The notes below the pieces were generated by a model, which saw nothing but the letters and a program-made list of their open reading frames with translations, was not told the origin of the DNA and made no database searches. A DNA stretch of 64,000 bases, from contig NZ_CP119572.1 in the NCBI RefSeq assembly GCF_029278605.1, positions 2,046,001 to 2,110,000 of the forward strand. The letters are read 5' to 3'. The first letter of the stretch is position 1. The number at the start of each line of letters is the position of its first letter. Below, in pieces: positions 47,400-56,712 of this stretch. Position numbers and translations under genes: made by a program. This DNA is from Cupriavidus sp. WKF15. Lineage in GTDB: Bacteria; Pseudomonadota; Gammaproteobacteria; Burkholderiales; Burkholderiaceae.

Positions 47400-48818
47400 A
47401 TGCCCGCTTCGCACCACGACTCCTTCCTCGATCTCTGCCGCGCGGCACTCGGCCCCCAGCATGTCCTGACCGACGCCGCCGACAAGGCGCCCTACCTGAC
47501 GGACTGGCGCAAGCGCTACACCGGCGACGCCATCGCCGTGCTGCGCCCGGGCAATACCGAGGAAGTGGCGGCCGCTGTCCACGCCTGCCATGCGCACCAG
47601 GTCGCCGTGGTGCCGCAAGGCGGCAATACCAGCCTGTGCGGCGGCGCGACGCCGGCTACCGCGGATTGCGTGGTGATTTCGCTGCAGCGGCTGAACCGCG
47701 TGCGGCAGGTCGACCCGCTCAACAACACGGTGACCGTCGAAGCCGGCGTGGTCCTGCAGCACCTGCAGGACGTGGCGCACGAACATGGCCGGCTGTTTCC
47801 GCTGAGCCTGGCAGCCGAAGGCAGCTGCACCATCGGCGGCAACCTGTCCACGAATGCGGGCGGCACCGCGGTGCTGCGCTATGGCAACACGCGCGAGCTA
47901 TGCCTGGGGCTGGAAGTCGTGACGCCCAAGGGCGAAATCTGGCATGGCCTGCGCGGACTGCGCAAGGACAACACCGGCTACGACCTGCGCGACCTGTTCA
48001 TTGGCGCGGAAGGCACGCTCGGCATCATCACGGCCGCGGTGATGAAGCTGTTCCCGCTGCCACGTGCCAGTGTCACGGCGCTGGCCGCCGTGGCAAGCCC
48101 GCGCGCGGCGCTCGCGCTGCTGGCCATCGCCCAGTCGCACGCGGCAGCCATGCTGACTGGCTTCGAGCTGATGTCGGCGCTGAGCATGCAACTCGTCACC
48201 ACGCATTTCCCGCAACTGCGCTACCCGTTCGCGCAGGTGCATCCGCAGCTCGTGCTGATGGAGCTTTCCGACAGCGAAGGCGAGGACCATGCGCGCGCCA
48301 TCTTTGAAAAGCTGATGCAGGTCGCCTTCGATGCCGGCGTCGCCATCGACGCCGCGGTGGCGGAATCCGTGCAGCAATCGCGCGACTTCTGGAACCTGCG
48401 CGAACATATTCCGCTCGCGCAGGTTGAAGAAGGCAAGAACATCAAGCACGACATTGCCGTGCCCGTATCGCGTGTGGCGGATTTCATCGAGACCACCGAT
48501 GCGCTGCTGCAGGTGTCGTTCCCCGGCGCGCGCATGGTGACCTTCGGCCACCTCGGCGACGGCAACCTGCACTACAACGTGTCGCCGCCAGCCGGCGTGG
48601 ACCATGACGCGTTCCTGGCCAACCAGGACGCCGTCAACCGCATCGTCCATGACAGCGTGCATTCGCACGGCGGCTCGATCTCCGCCGAGCATGGCCTGGG
48701 CCAGCTCAAGCGCGAGGAGAACCGCCTCTACAAGAGCGAGGTGGAACTGGCCATGATGCGCGCGATCAAGCAGGCGCTGGACCCGCATGGCCTGATGAAC
48801 CCGGCCAAGGTCATCTGA
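47400..48818 (+). CDS. FAD-binding oxidase, glycolate/D-lactate/D-2-hydroxyglutarate dehydrogenase type
   Basis: A 472-residue flavoprotein of the vanillyl-alcohol oxidase fold. The FAD PCMH domain has PQGGNTSLCGGATP and GGNLSTNAGGTAVLRYGNTRELCLGLEVVTPKG. The C-terminal FAD-oxidase_C domain has FGHLGDGNLHYNVSPP and SISAEHGLGQLKRE. Related enzymes oxidise D-lactate, glycolate or D-2-hydroxyglutarate. A FeS partner (GlcF) is absent, which fits the single-subunit D-2-hydroxyglutarate or D-lactate types. It starts 19 bases after the DUF2069 gene and overlaps the convergent gene by eight bases. Confidence 0.9.
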   Translation: MPASHHDSFLDLCRAALGPQHVLTDAADKAPYLTDWRKRYTGDAIAVLRPGNTEEVAAAVHACHAHQVAVVPQGGNTSLCGGATPATADCVVISLQRLNRVRQVDPLNNTVTVEAGVVLQHLQDVAHEHGRLFPLSLAAEGSCTIGGNLSTNAGGTAVLRYGNTRELCLGLEVVTPKGEIWHGLRGLRKDNTGYDLRDLFIGAEGTLGIITAAVMKLFPLPRASVTALAAVASPRAALALLAIAQSHAAAMLTGFELMSALSMQLVTTHFPQLRYPFAQVHPQLVLMELSDSEGEDHARAIFEKLMQVAFDAGVAIDAAVAESVQQSRDFWNLREHIPLAQVEEGKNIKHDIAVPVSRVADFIETTDALLQVSFPGARMVTFGHLGDGNLHYNVSPPAGVDHDAFLANQDAVNRIVHDSVHSHGGSISAEHGLGQLKREENRLYKSEVELAMMRAIKQALDPHGLMNPAKVI

Positions 48819-49665
48819 GCGCGGCCAGCTCGGCGCGCACGTAGGCCGCCACGGCTTCCAGCATCTGGTCGAGATGCCCGCGCAGCGTCGCAAACCCTGC
48901 GTGGCGCGTAAAGCCGGCCTCGTCCAGATAGAGCGCGCGATTGATCTCGATCTGCAGGCTGTGGCGCCCGCGCGCGGGGTCCGAGTAAGCCTGGATCAGT
49001 TCCGCGCCCTTGTAGGGCCAGTTGGCCGACACCGTATAGCCCAGCCTGTGCAGGCTGCCCGCCACGACCTTGATAAACTCCGGCGAACAGGTCTTGCCGT
49101 CGCGGTTGCTGATGACGAAGTCGGGCCGCATATCGCCGTTGTCGATATTCATCGCATTGCCGCGCGACTTCATCGAATGGCAGTCGATATGCCAGACCGC
49201 GCCGAAGCGCGCGTGCTGCGCGTCGATCAGGCCGGCCACCGCGGCGTGGTAGGGATCGTAGTATCGCTGCAGCAGTTGCTCGGCGAAGCTCGCCGGCAGC
49301 TTGCATGCATAGACCGGCACGCCCGGCAGCGCCAGCCGGCGCAACACCCCCATGCCGCGCCGCGCCCTGTCGCTGGGCCGCAGCGGATACGGCAACTGCC
49401 CTGCCAGCAGATCCGGATCGAGGTCGTCGCGCGCACGGTTGACATCGACCAGCCAGCGCGGGAAGCGCGCGTGCAGCAACGTGCCGCCCACCTGGGGCAC
49501 ATGGCCGAACAGCTCGTCGACATAAGCGTCCCAGCCGGTCAGCAACTCTTCGGGCGTGGCCGACATCGGCAGGATTTCGTCGTGGTCGAGGCCACTGTGG
49601 GGAGAGTCCACCACCAGCGGCAAGGCGGCGACAGCGGGTTCGATCAGGGTGTAGGGATCAGACAT
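48811..49665 (-). CDS. N-formylglutamate amidohydrolase-like protein
   Basis: A 284-residue protein of the N-formylglutamate amidohydrolase (HutG type II) family, zinc enzymes that remove formate from N-formylglutamate or related amides. Family signs: PLVVDSPHSGLDHD near the N-terminus, VDVNRARDDLDP, WHIDCHSMKSRG and HSLQIEINRALYLDE with His, Asp and Glu ligands. No other histidine-degradation genes lie here, so a different N-acyl or formyl substrate is possible. ATG 49665 gives MSDPYTLIEPA; there is no strong ribosome site. Confidence 0.88.
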   Translation of the reverse strand: MSDPYTLIEPAVAALPLVVDSPHSGLDHDEILPMSATPEELLTGWDAYVDELFGHVPQVGGTLLHARFPRWLVDVNRARDDLDPDLLAGQLPYPLRPSDRARRGMGVLRRLALPGVPVYACKLPASFAEQLLQRYYDPYHAAVAGLIDAQHARFGAVWHIDCHSMKSRGNAMNIDNGDMRPDFVISNRDGKTCSPEFIKVVAGSLHRLGYTVSANWPYKGAELIQAYSDPARGRHSLQIEINRALYLDEAGFTRHAGFATLRGHLDQMLEAVAAYVRAELAALR

Positions 49666-49710
49666 GGAACGGGCAGGCGGTAACAAAATGGGGGCGCATT
49701 GCGCGGCGGG

Positions 49711-50739
49711 TCAGAACTTGTGCTGGATGCCGACGCCGTACGTGACCACGGTGTCGCCAGGCTTGCGGTTGTTGCCGTCCTCGTAGTCGAAGAAGACATA
49801 GGGCAGCGTGCGCTTGCTGAGCCGGTAGCCATAGCCGGCCTGCGCCTTGCGCAGCCGGCCGCTGGTGCTGGTCTGCACGTCGCGCTCCATGTAGTTGACG
49901 GTCAGGCTGTGCGGCCCGTACGGGACCGTGAAGCCCGCCAGCCAGTAGCGCACGTCGGTGCGCGTGCTGGCCGTGCCGACATAGCGGTCGCGCCCGTACA
50001 CGCCGTAGATATTCACGACCTGGAAGTCGTACGCAGCCGCGGCCTGGATCTTGTCGCGGAAGTCGTTCGCAACGAGCCCGCCGGTCTTGGCATCACGCGA
50101 ATAGCCGAGACCCGCCGAGAAGTTGCCGGAGGCATAGTTGAGGCCGGTGTCGTACTGGCGGAAGTCGTCCTCGGCCTTCACCGGCGACTTGACGTTCGGC
50201 GTGGCGGGGTCCGGCCCGGCCAGGTTGACGCGGGCGCGCAGCGAGAAACCGCCGAAGTCCGGCGTCACATAGCCGAGCGCATTCGATACGCGGTTGCGCG
50301 CATTCAGCACCTTGGTGCCGATGGCCGTGGCGCCGGCATCGTGAATGACGAAGTCCACGTTCTGCGTGATCTGCGAGTAGACCGGCGAGCCGACCGAAGT
50401 TGCCGAATCCAGCCGGCCCAGTGCAAAGGCCCCGAAGACCCCGCTCAGGCCCACATAGGCATTGCGGAACTGCGGATTGGTAGCGGCGCCGGTGTCAGCC
50501 AGAAAGCCCTGCTCCAGGCCGAAATCCGCGCGCAGCGAACCACCGAGATCCTCATTGCCGCGCATGCCCCAGCGCGACGCGTTGTCCACCATCTGCGCAG
50601 CGTTGCCGCTCGGGCCACGCTGGTACTCGATATCCGTGTCGACGCGGCCATAGAGCGTCAAGGTGGCCTGCGCGCCGGCCGACGCCGCAAGCAGCGCGCC
50701 ACCCATGCACGCTCGCCCGATAAGACGGATTGTTTTCAT
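49711..50739 (-). CDS. Gram-negative porin (OmpC/Omp32-like, beta-barrel)
   Basis: A 342-residue outer-membrane porin of the betaproteobacterial type. A signal peptide (MKTIRLIGRACMGGALLAASAGAQA) leads to TLTLYGRVDTDIEY, then SRWGMRGNEDLGGSLRADFGLEQGF, alternating beta strands, and a terminal Phe (VGIQHKF) for the assembly machinery. It is a general diffusion porin for small solutes. Its place beside the dpp importer and the amidohydrolase suggests a shared nutrient route, by inference. Confidence 0.95.
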   Translation of the reverse strand: MKTIRLIGRACMGGALLAASAGAQATLTLYGRVDTDIEYQRGPSGNAAQMVDNASRWGMRGNEDLGGSLRADFGLEQGFLADTGAATNPQFRNAYVGLSGVFGAFALGRLDSATSVGSPVYSQITQNVDFVIHDAGATAIGTKVLNARNRVSNALGYVTPDFGGFSLRARVNLAGPDPATPNVKSPVKAEDDFRQYDTGLNYASGNFSAGLGYSRDAKTGGLVANDFRDKIQAAAAYDFQVVNIYGVYGRDRYVGTASTRTDVRYWLAGFTVPYGPHSLTVNYMERDVQTSTSGRLRKAQAGYGYRLSKRTLPYVFFDYEDGNNRKPGDTVVTYGVGIQHKF

Positions 50740-50853
50740 GCTGTTCTCCTTCTCTTCTTCGAATCAACCCGCCGCCATGCGCCCGCGCGCAAAAGTGCGA
50801 GCGCCGCCCTCCGCGCCGTTGACCGGAGCGGATGCCATGCGGCTATCCCGTGG

Positions 50854-50878
50854 AAAAGCGCCGCCCCTTAGCGGCGCG
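50854..50878 (-). terminator. Terminator of the dpp operon
   Basis: A 7-bp stem (GCGCCGC at 50858-50864, complement at 50871-50877) with a six-base loop, followed on the minus strand by CTTTTCC. It lies just after the dppF stop. Confidence 0.75.
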
Positions 50879-50881
50879 CGC

Positions 50882-51871
50882 TCAGGCCGCCTTCATCTGG
50901 CCTGGTTCATTGAGGTGGCACGCCGACAGGCGGCCGCCACCGGTATCGCGCAACAGCGGCACCTCGGCCGCGCAACGCGCGCTCGCATGCGGGCAGCGCG
51001 GATGGAACGCGCAGCCGGACGGCGGCGCGAGCGGGCTCGGCAATTCGCCCTGGATCGGCTGGTGGCTCGCGGAACTGCCGTCGAGCCGTGGCGCGTCGGC
51101 CAGCAACGCGCGCGTGTAGGGATGGCCTGGCGCGGCAAAGACTGCGCGCGCATCGCCCATCTCGACAATACGGCCCAGGTACATGATCACCACGCGGTCC
51201 GACATGTGCTCCACCACAGCGAGGTTGTGGCTGATGAAGACGTAGGTCAGGTCCTGTTGCCGGCGCAGGTCCATGAACAGGTTGATGACCTGCGCCTGCA
51301 CCGAAACGTCGAGCGCGGACACCGCCTCGTCGCAGACCACCAGTTGCGGCTGCAGCGCCAGTGCCCGTGCAATGGCCACGCGCTGGCGCTGACCGCCGGA
51401 GAACTCGTGCGGATAGCACTCGGCATAGGACGCGTCGAGCCCGACCATGGCGAGCATCTCGCGCGCGAACGCCGCAGCCTGGCTGCGGCCGACCAGTCCG
51501 TGATGCAGCGCGCCTTCCGTGATGGCCTGGCCGATGCGCAGTCGCGGATTGAGCGACGCATACGGGTTCTGGAATACCATCTGCACCGCAAGGTGGTACG
51601 AAGCCGCGGCCGTGTCGGCACGCTGGCCTTCCCACAGCACGTCGCCGCCACTGGGTGCGAGCAGCCCGGCGAGCATGCGGCCCAGCGTGGACTTGCCGCA
51701 GCCGGACTCGCCGACCACGCCCAGCACTTCGCCTTTGCGGACTTGCAGTGAAACGTCGTTGACGGCATGCACCACCTGACGTGCGCGCGCTTGCCGGGTC
51801 ACCCGGTCAAGCAGGCCTGGCTTCGGGGAAAAATGCTTCTGCAGCTGGCGCGCTTCGAGCAGGACAGTCAT
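50882..51871 (-). CDS. dppF: Peptide-type ABC importer ATPase, DppF/OppF family
   Basis: A 329-residue ATPase. Walker A GESGCGKST near residue 55, the Q-loop VFQNPYASLNPR, signature FSGGQRQR near 159, Walker B VVCDEAVSALDVS, and the H-loop SHNLAV. The oligopeptide/dipeptide C-terminal domain has the cysteine cluster CAFHPRCPHASARC for an iron-sulfur cluster of this subfamily. Its ATG overlaps the dppD stop. It pairs with DppD below the DppBC channel. Confidence 0.96.
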   Translation of the reverse strand: MTVLLEARQLQKHFSPKPGLLDRVTRQARARQVVHAVNDVSLQVRKGEVLGVVGESGCGKSTLGRMLAGLLAPSGGDVLWEGQRADTAAASYHLAVQMVFQNPYASLNPRLRIGQAITEGALHHGLVGRSQAAAFAREMLAMVGLDASYAECYPHEFSGGQRQRVAIARALALQPQLVVCDEAVSALDVSVQAQVINLFMDLRRQQDLTYVFISHNLAVVEHMSDRVVIMYLGRIVEMGDARAVFAAPGHPYTRALLADAPRLDGSSASHQPIQGELPSPLAPPSGCAFHPRCPHASARCAAEVPLLRDTGGGRLSACHLNEPGQMKAA

Positions 51872-52830
51872 GCCGCCTCCAGTGGATGAACGCAGCGCAG
51901 CGACCGGCCGCGCACGGAAACTTCAACTGGCGCCTGCGCGCAGCGGTCGCTGGCCCGCGCGCAGCGCGGTGCGACCGCGCAGCCCGGCGGCAAGGCATAC
52001 AAGGCCGGCGCGGCACCGGGAATCGCCCGCAAGGTGCGCCCGCGCGTGTCGTGCGCGGGCAGCGAATCGAGCAGGCCGCGCGTATAGGGATGCATCGGCT
52101 GGCGGATGACATCCGCCACCGGCCCCTGCTCGACCACGCGGCCGGCATACATCACGCAGACGCGGTCGACCAGGTCCTTGACCACGGCCAGGTCATGGCT
52201 GATCCAGATCACGGCTGCGCCGGTCTTGCGCACCAGCTGCTTCATCTCGAACAGGATCTGCGCCTGGATGGTCACGTCAAGCGCGGTGGTGGGCTCGTCG
52301 GCGATGATCAGGTCGGGCCGGTTGATCAGCGCGTTGGCAATCGCCACGCGCTGGCGCATGCCGCCCGACAGTTCATGCGGATAGGCCTGCATGCGCTCCC
52401 GCGGCGCCGGAATGCCCACCTTCTTCAGGGCATCGACGGCGCGGTCATGCGACTCTGCGCGCGAGCAACGGTGATGCACGCGCACCGTCTCGATCAGCTG
52501 CGCACCGATGCGCATGACCGGGTTGAGCGACATCATCGGGTCCTGGAACACCATCGCGATGCGGTCCCCGCGCAGGGCCTGCCACTGGCGCGGCGTACAG
52601 GCGCGCAGGTCCTGCCCCTTGAACCGGACCTCGCCACCCGTCACGCGGCCGGGCGGGTCGAGCAGGTTCATCAGCGAGAACGCCGTGACCGACTTTCCCG
52701 ACCCGGACTCGCCCACGATGCCGAGGATTTCGCCCGCGTTGAGCGCGAAGGAAACATTGTCGACGGCGGTGACCGCGCCGTGCTCCAGTGCAAAGCGCGT
52801 GGTCAGGCCGTTCACTTCCAGCAGTGCCAT
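51868..52830 (-). CDS. dppD: Peptide-type ABC importer ATPase, DppD/OppD family
   Basis: A 320-residue ATPase, partner of DppF. Walker [13 protein letters not shown] near residue 40, [13 protein letters not shown], signature LSGGMRQR, Walker [14 protein letters not shown], and the C-terminal [14 protein letters not shown] cysteine cluster. It starts ten bases after the dppC stop. Confidence 0.96.
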   Translation of the reverse strand: MALLEVNGLTTRFALEHGAVTAVDNVSFALNAGEILGIVGESGSGKSVTAFSLMNLLDPPGRVTGGEVRFKGQDLRACTPRQWQALRGDRIAMVFQDPMMSLNPVMRIGAQLIETVRVHHRCSRAESHDRAVDALKKVGIPAPRERMQAYPHELSGGMRQRVAIANALINRPDLIIADEPTTALDVTIQAQILFEMKQLVRKTGAAVIWISHDLAVVKDLVDRVCVMYAGRVVEQGPVADVIRQPMHPYTRGLLDSLPAHDTRGRTLRAIPGAAPALYALPPGCAVAPRCARASDRCAQAPVEVSVRGRSLRCVHPLEAA

Positions 52831-52840
52831 GGTTCTCTCC

Positions 52841-53794
52841 TCAGCCCTCGTTGCGCGGGTTGAGCACGCGGCGCAGCCGGTCGCCCACCAGGTTGATGGC
52901 GCCGATCAGCAGCACCAGGGCCACGCCCGGGAAGATGCTGATCCAGTATTTGTTCGACAGCATGTATTCGAAGCCGTTGGCGATCAGCATGCCCAGCGAC
53001 GGCTGGGTGCGCGGCAGGCCGATGCCAAGGAAGCTCATGGTCGCTTCCAGCGTGATCGCGTGAGCAATCTGCAGCGTGGCGGTCACGACCAGCGGCGCCA
53101 TGCAATTGGGCAGGATGTGCCGGAACATCACGCGCCATGCCGGCAGGCCCTGGCCCAGCGCGGCTTCGACATAATCCTTGCGCCGCTCCACCTGCGCCGA
53201 GCCGCGCACTGTGCGTGCGAAGTAGGCCCACTGCACGATCACCAGCGCCATCAGCGTCTTGTCCACGCCCTGCCCCAGCACCGCGAGCAGGATCAGCGCG
53301 ACGAGGATGGCAGGCAGGCTCAGTTGCAGGTCCACGATGCGCATGATCAGCGCGTCGACGACGCCGCCGCAGTAGGCGGCGACCAGCCCGATGGCGGCCC
53401 CCACCAGCAGCGCCACCACGGCGCTGATCACGCCGACGGCGACGCTGATGCGGATGCCATAGAAGATGGCGCTGACCAGGTCGCGTCCGGCGCCGTCGGT
53501 GCCGAGCCAGTAGTGCGTCTGGCCGTCATAGCCGACTGCGCCGGGCGGCAGTTCGGAATCGATGACGGACACCGTGGCCAGGTCGTAGGGATTCTGCGGA
53601 CTGATCACGCCCGCGAACACGGCAACCAGCATGAGCGCGAGCAATACCGCCAGCGCTGCCGCCGCCACGCGATTGCGTGCGAAGCGTGCGAGTAAGGATG
53701 GCCGTCGCGGCCGTGCCGGCGGCGCCGCGCCCTCTGGGGGCGCCGGCGCCGCCGGCGTAGCCGTGGCGCGCGGTTCAGTAACGGGAAGGGACAT
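52841..53794 (-). CDS. dppC: Peptide-type ABC importer permease, DppC family
   Basis: A permease with six membrane segments after an alanine/proline-rich N-terminus. The DppC N-terminal domain has HYWLGTDGAGRDLVSAIFYGIRIS, and the EAA loop contacting the ATPases is EAALGQGLPAWRVMFRHILPN. ATG 53794 (MSLPVTEPRA) is preferred over a TTG 15 bases upstream. It forms the channel with DppB. Confidence 0.94.
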   Translation of the reverse strand: MSLPVTEPRATATPAAPAPPEGAAPPARPRRPSLLARFARNRVAAAALAVLLALMLVAVFAGVISPQNPYDLATVSVIDSELPPGAVGYDGQTHYWLGTDGAGRDLVSAIFYGIRISVAVGVISAVVALLVGAAIGLVAAYCGGVVDALIMRIVDLQLSLPAILVALILLAVLGQGVDKTLMALVIVQWAYFARTVRGSAQVERRKDYVEAALGQGLPAWRVMFRHILPNCMAPLVVTATLQIAHAITLEATMSFLGIGLPRTQPSLGMLIANGFEYMLSNKYWISIFPGVALVLLIGAINLVGDRLRRVLNPRNEG

Positions 53795-53840
53795 CGGGAA
53801 ACTTGGCAAAAAACAGGTTCAGGACGAGGATCGGAAGCGT

Positions 53841-54812
53841 TCAGGCCGCCTTGTGGCGCAGGCGCGGATCGAGCACCACATAGAGCAGGTCGACGATCAG
53901 GTTGAGCACCACGAACAGCACCAGCGTGACCAGCAGGTAGGCCACCACCACCGGGCGGTCCAGCGCCAGCACCGAGTCGATGATGAGCTTGCCCATGCCG
54001 GGCCACGAGAACACCGATTCGGTGACCACCGAGAACGCGATCAGGTGGCCGAATTCGAGCCCCACCACGGTCACGATGGGAATCAGCACATTGGGCACCA
54101 CATGGCGCAGCACCAGCCGCGCGCCGCCCACACCCTTGGCCCGGGCGAACTTGATGTACTCCTGCCCGGCCACCTCGCGCGTGCCGGCCTCGGTCAGGCG
54201 CGCAACCAGCGAGATCTTGAACAGCGACAGCGTCAGCGCCGGCAGCAGCAGGAAGCGGATGCCCTCCCAGCTCGTCACGGACAGCGGCATGCCCAGCACC
54301 GTGCTGACCGGACCGCGGCCGCCCGACGGCAGCCAGCCCAGGTTCACCGAGAACAGCAGGATGCCGATCATGCCGATCCAGAACGTGGGCATGATCACGC
54401 CGCCGAGCGAGCACGCCATCAGCAGCCGCGACAGGCGGCTGTTGGGCTTGAGGCCGGCGAAGATCCCCATCGGGATGCCGATGGCCAGCGACAGCAGCAG
54501 CGCGGTCACCGCCAGTTCCAGCGTCGCCGGAACGCGGCTGACGATCAGCTCGATGGCCGGCCGGTTGTAGATGAAGGAATCGCCCAGGTCGCCGCGCAGC
54601 GCGCCCTGCACGAAATGCAGGTACTGCTGCTGGACCGGCTGGTCCAGCCCGAGCGAGTGGCGCGCTTCGGCGATCTCCTGCTCGGTCGCCGTCGGGCTCA
54701 CCAGCAGGTGCACCGGGTCGCCGATCAGGTTGACGGCGCAGAAGGTCAGGACCGACATGATCCAGAGCACCGCGATGCTCTGCAGCAGCCGTTTGAGAAG
54801 GGTTTCCAGCAT
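53841..54812 (-). CDS. dppB: Peptide-type ABC importer permease, DppB family
   Basis: A 323-residue permease with six membrane segments. LLQSIAVLWIMSVLTFCAVNLIGDP starts the family, ARHSLGLDQPVQQQYLHFVQGALRGDLGDSF is the periplasmic loop, and EYIKFARAKGVGGARLVLRHVVPN the EAA motif. It follows dppA by 27 bases. Confidence 0.95.
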   Translation of the reverse strand: MLETLLKRLLQSIAVLWIMSVLTFCAVNLIGDPVHLLVSPTATEQEIAEARHSLGLDQPVQQQYLHFVQGALRGDLGDSFIYNRPAIELIVSRVPATLELAVTALLLSLAIGIPMGIFAGLKPNSRLSRLLMACSLGGVIMPTFWIGMIGILLFSVNLGWLPSGGRGPVSTVLGMPLSVTSWEGIRFLLLPALTLSLFKISLVARLTEAGTREVAGQEYIKFARAKGVGGARLVLRHVVPNVLIPIVTVVGLEFGHLIAFSVVTESVFSWPGMGKLIIDSVLALDRPVVVAYLLVTLVLFVVLNLIVDLLYVVLDPRLRHKAA

Positions 54813-54839
54813 GATGGCTTCCGGAATGGCCCGCGCGCG

Positions 54840-56469
54840 TCAGGGTTGCGCGGCCGGTCGAATATTGGTGGCATAGGTGAAGCCGTCGCTGCGCGCCTTC
54901 ACCATGAGCCCGTTGCGGTAGGCCCATGTGGCGCGCAGGTGGTGCAGCGGCACCACGCCCACGTCTTCGGCCAGGGTCACGGCCGCCTGGCGCTGCACGT
55001 GTTCGCGCGCCGGCGGCTCCATGGTGCGCATGGCCTCGTCGACCAGCGCATCGACCGCGCGATTGGCATAGCCGCTCCGATTGTTGGCGCCCAGGCCAGC
55101 CTTCTTCTGCGAATGCGCGGCGGCCACCAGCGGTTCGAGCGAATCGCCGCTGACTGCGCCGATGCCGAGCATGAACGCGCTGAACTCCGGCTTGCCGCCC
55201 TCCCCGCCCGACGTGGCCCGCGTGATGTACACGGAGTACGGCAGCGTGCGCACCTCGGTCCGGATGCCCACGCGAGTCAGCATCTGGCCGATGGCTTCGC
55301 AGGTCTTGGCATCGTTCAGGTAGCGGTCATTGGGGCAATGCAAGGTCAGGCGGAAGCCCGACGGATAGCCAGCCTCCGCCAGCAACCGGCGCGCCTCGGC
55401 CGAATCGCCATGCGGCGCCGCCACGGCACGCGCAAAGCCGAAGAAGCCTTGCGGCACAAGCTGGCCGGCGGGAACGGAATCGCCCTTGGTGACGCGCGCG
55501 GCGATCAGCTCGCGGTCGATCGCGACGCTGATGGCCTGGCGCACCTTCACGTCGCGCAGCGGATTGGCGGCCAGCGGGCGCCCTTCGTTGTCGCTCACGT
55601 ACGGCGACACCTGCCGCGCCTGGTCGAGCTGCAGGTAGTTCAGCATGTACGACGTGGCCGATACCGTGCGAATGCGCCCGTTGGTGCGGGTGAAGGCATC
55701 GGCGATGCTGGCCGACGAGGCGTCGATCACATCCACCAACCCCGACAGCAGCGCCGACGCGCGCGCCGGTTCCTTGGCAATGAACTGGAACACCACGTGG
55801 TCCCACGGCTCCGGTGCGCCCCAGTAAGCGGCGTTGCGCGCGAAGGTCAGCTGCTGGCCGTGCTCCCACGACACGAAGCGGTACGGCCCGGTGCCGATCG
55901 CTGCGCGGCCCGCCGCAAAGTCAGCTTCCTTGGCCTTGTCGCCCAGCGAGCGCGGCAGCATGGCCACCAGGCCCACGTTCTGCGGCAGCACCGGGTTGGG
56001 CGTGCGCGTCACCACGCGCAAGGTCAGCGGCCCGCTTGCCTGGACCTCGGCAATCGATTTCAGGTAGGTGCGGAACGTCCGCGCACCGGCTAGGTGGCGC
56101 GCGCGCTCGATCGAATACCGGGCGTCTTCCGCCGTGAACGGCTCGCCATTGCTGAAGCGCACGCCGGGGCGCAGCTGGAACTCCCATGTGCGCGCATCAA
56201 GCTGGCGCCAGGCGGTGGCGAGCTGCGGCTCGGGGCGCAGGGCATTCCAGTCCGACCAGCGTCTCGTAGACGTGTCCCCAGAGATTGCGCCCCGCGGCGT
56301 CGAGCACATGCGGGTCGGCCGCGCTGATCTCCGCCTTGTAGCCAATGCGCAGGTCCGCCGCGCGCACCGTCCCCGCGCCGGCCAGTGCCAGCACGGTGGC
56401 AAGAATGAGCGCGGCCGCCGGATGCCGGCGGCCTCTTGCAGGTGTTGCTGTTCTCGTTTGCTGAAACAT
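54840..56469 (-). pseudogene. dppA: Peptide-type ABC importer solute receptor DppA with an apparent one-base frameshift
   Basis: A periplasmic receptor for the dpp importer. The signal peptide and first mature residues (MFQQTRTATPARGRRHP, then ADLRIGYKAEISAADPHVL, ending HVYETLVGLE) are read from ATG 56469 in one frame. The rest (ALRPEPQLATAWRQLDARTWEFQLRPGVRFSNGEPFTAEDA to the stop at 54840) lies in the next frame. Both parts fit SBP_bac_5 receptors end to end. The total of 1630 bases is one more than a multiple of three. Removing one A from GGAATGCC near 56245-56246 would join them as YETLVGLDALRPEP, giving 542 residues of normal length. It could be a sequencing error or a true recent inactivation. 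Confidence 0.85.
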
Positions 56470-56476
56470 TGTTTCA
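56462..56476 (-). promoter_or_regulatory. Perfect palindrome over the dppA start codon
   Basis: TGAAACA-T-TGTTTCA is a 15-bp perfect inverted repeat containing the dppA ATG. Its form (TGAAA...TTTCA) resembles sites bound by IclR-family regulators, and the gene directly upstream encodes one. A related shorter palindrome, GTTTC-T-GAAAC, lies at 57503-57513 just inside the iclR coding start. Confidence 0.5.
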
Positions 56477-56670
56477 TTCAGTGATACCGTGTATCGAAGA
56501 ATAAGACAAAGCCATGGCACGGGTAAGCCGGGTTTACCCGCTGTCAGAGATTTCGAAGCCAACGAAAAGGAGCGGCCGTCCGGCCACGACACGGATCTAT
56601 CGCGAGCAGTGGACCGCACGCCGGCGGTAGTCCATTGCCGGCGTGGGAGGTGGGAATCGGGGGGGAGGAA

Positions 56671-56690
56671 GTTGCCGCGGACGCGGCAAC
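56671..56690 (-). terminator. GC-rich hairpin after the IclR gene
   Basis: GTTGCCGC and its complement form an 8-bp perfect stem with a 4-base loop, 23 bases after the iclR stop. No T-run follows on the minus strand, so termination is only possible; it might instead stabilise the message. The 243 bases between iclR and dppA hold this hairpin and presumably the dpp promoter. Confidence 0.4.
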
Positions 56691-56712
56691 GGGTGGCCTG
56701 CCGGCCGGGGAA

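Noticed and set aside
53631..56093. An 820-codon plus-strand frame
   Set aside because: Antisense to dppA, dppB and dppC, which are confidently assigned on the minus strand.
56240..56250. Programmed ribosomal frameshift in dppA
   Set aside because: No slippery heptamer, stimulatory hairpin or internal ribosome-like site is apparent at GGAATGCC, and the receptor family is not known for recoding. A plain indel is simpler.
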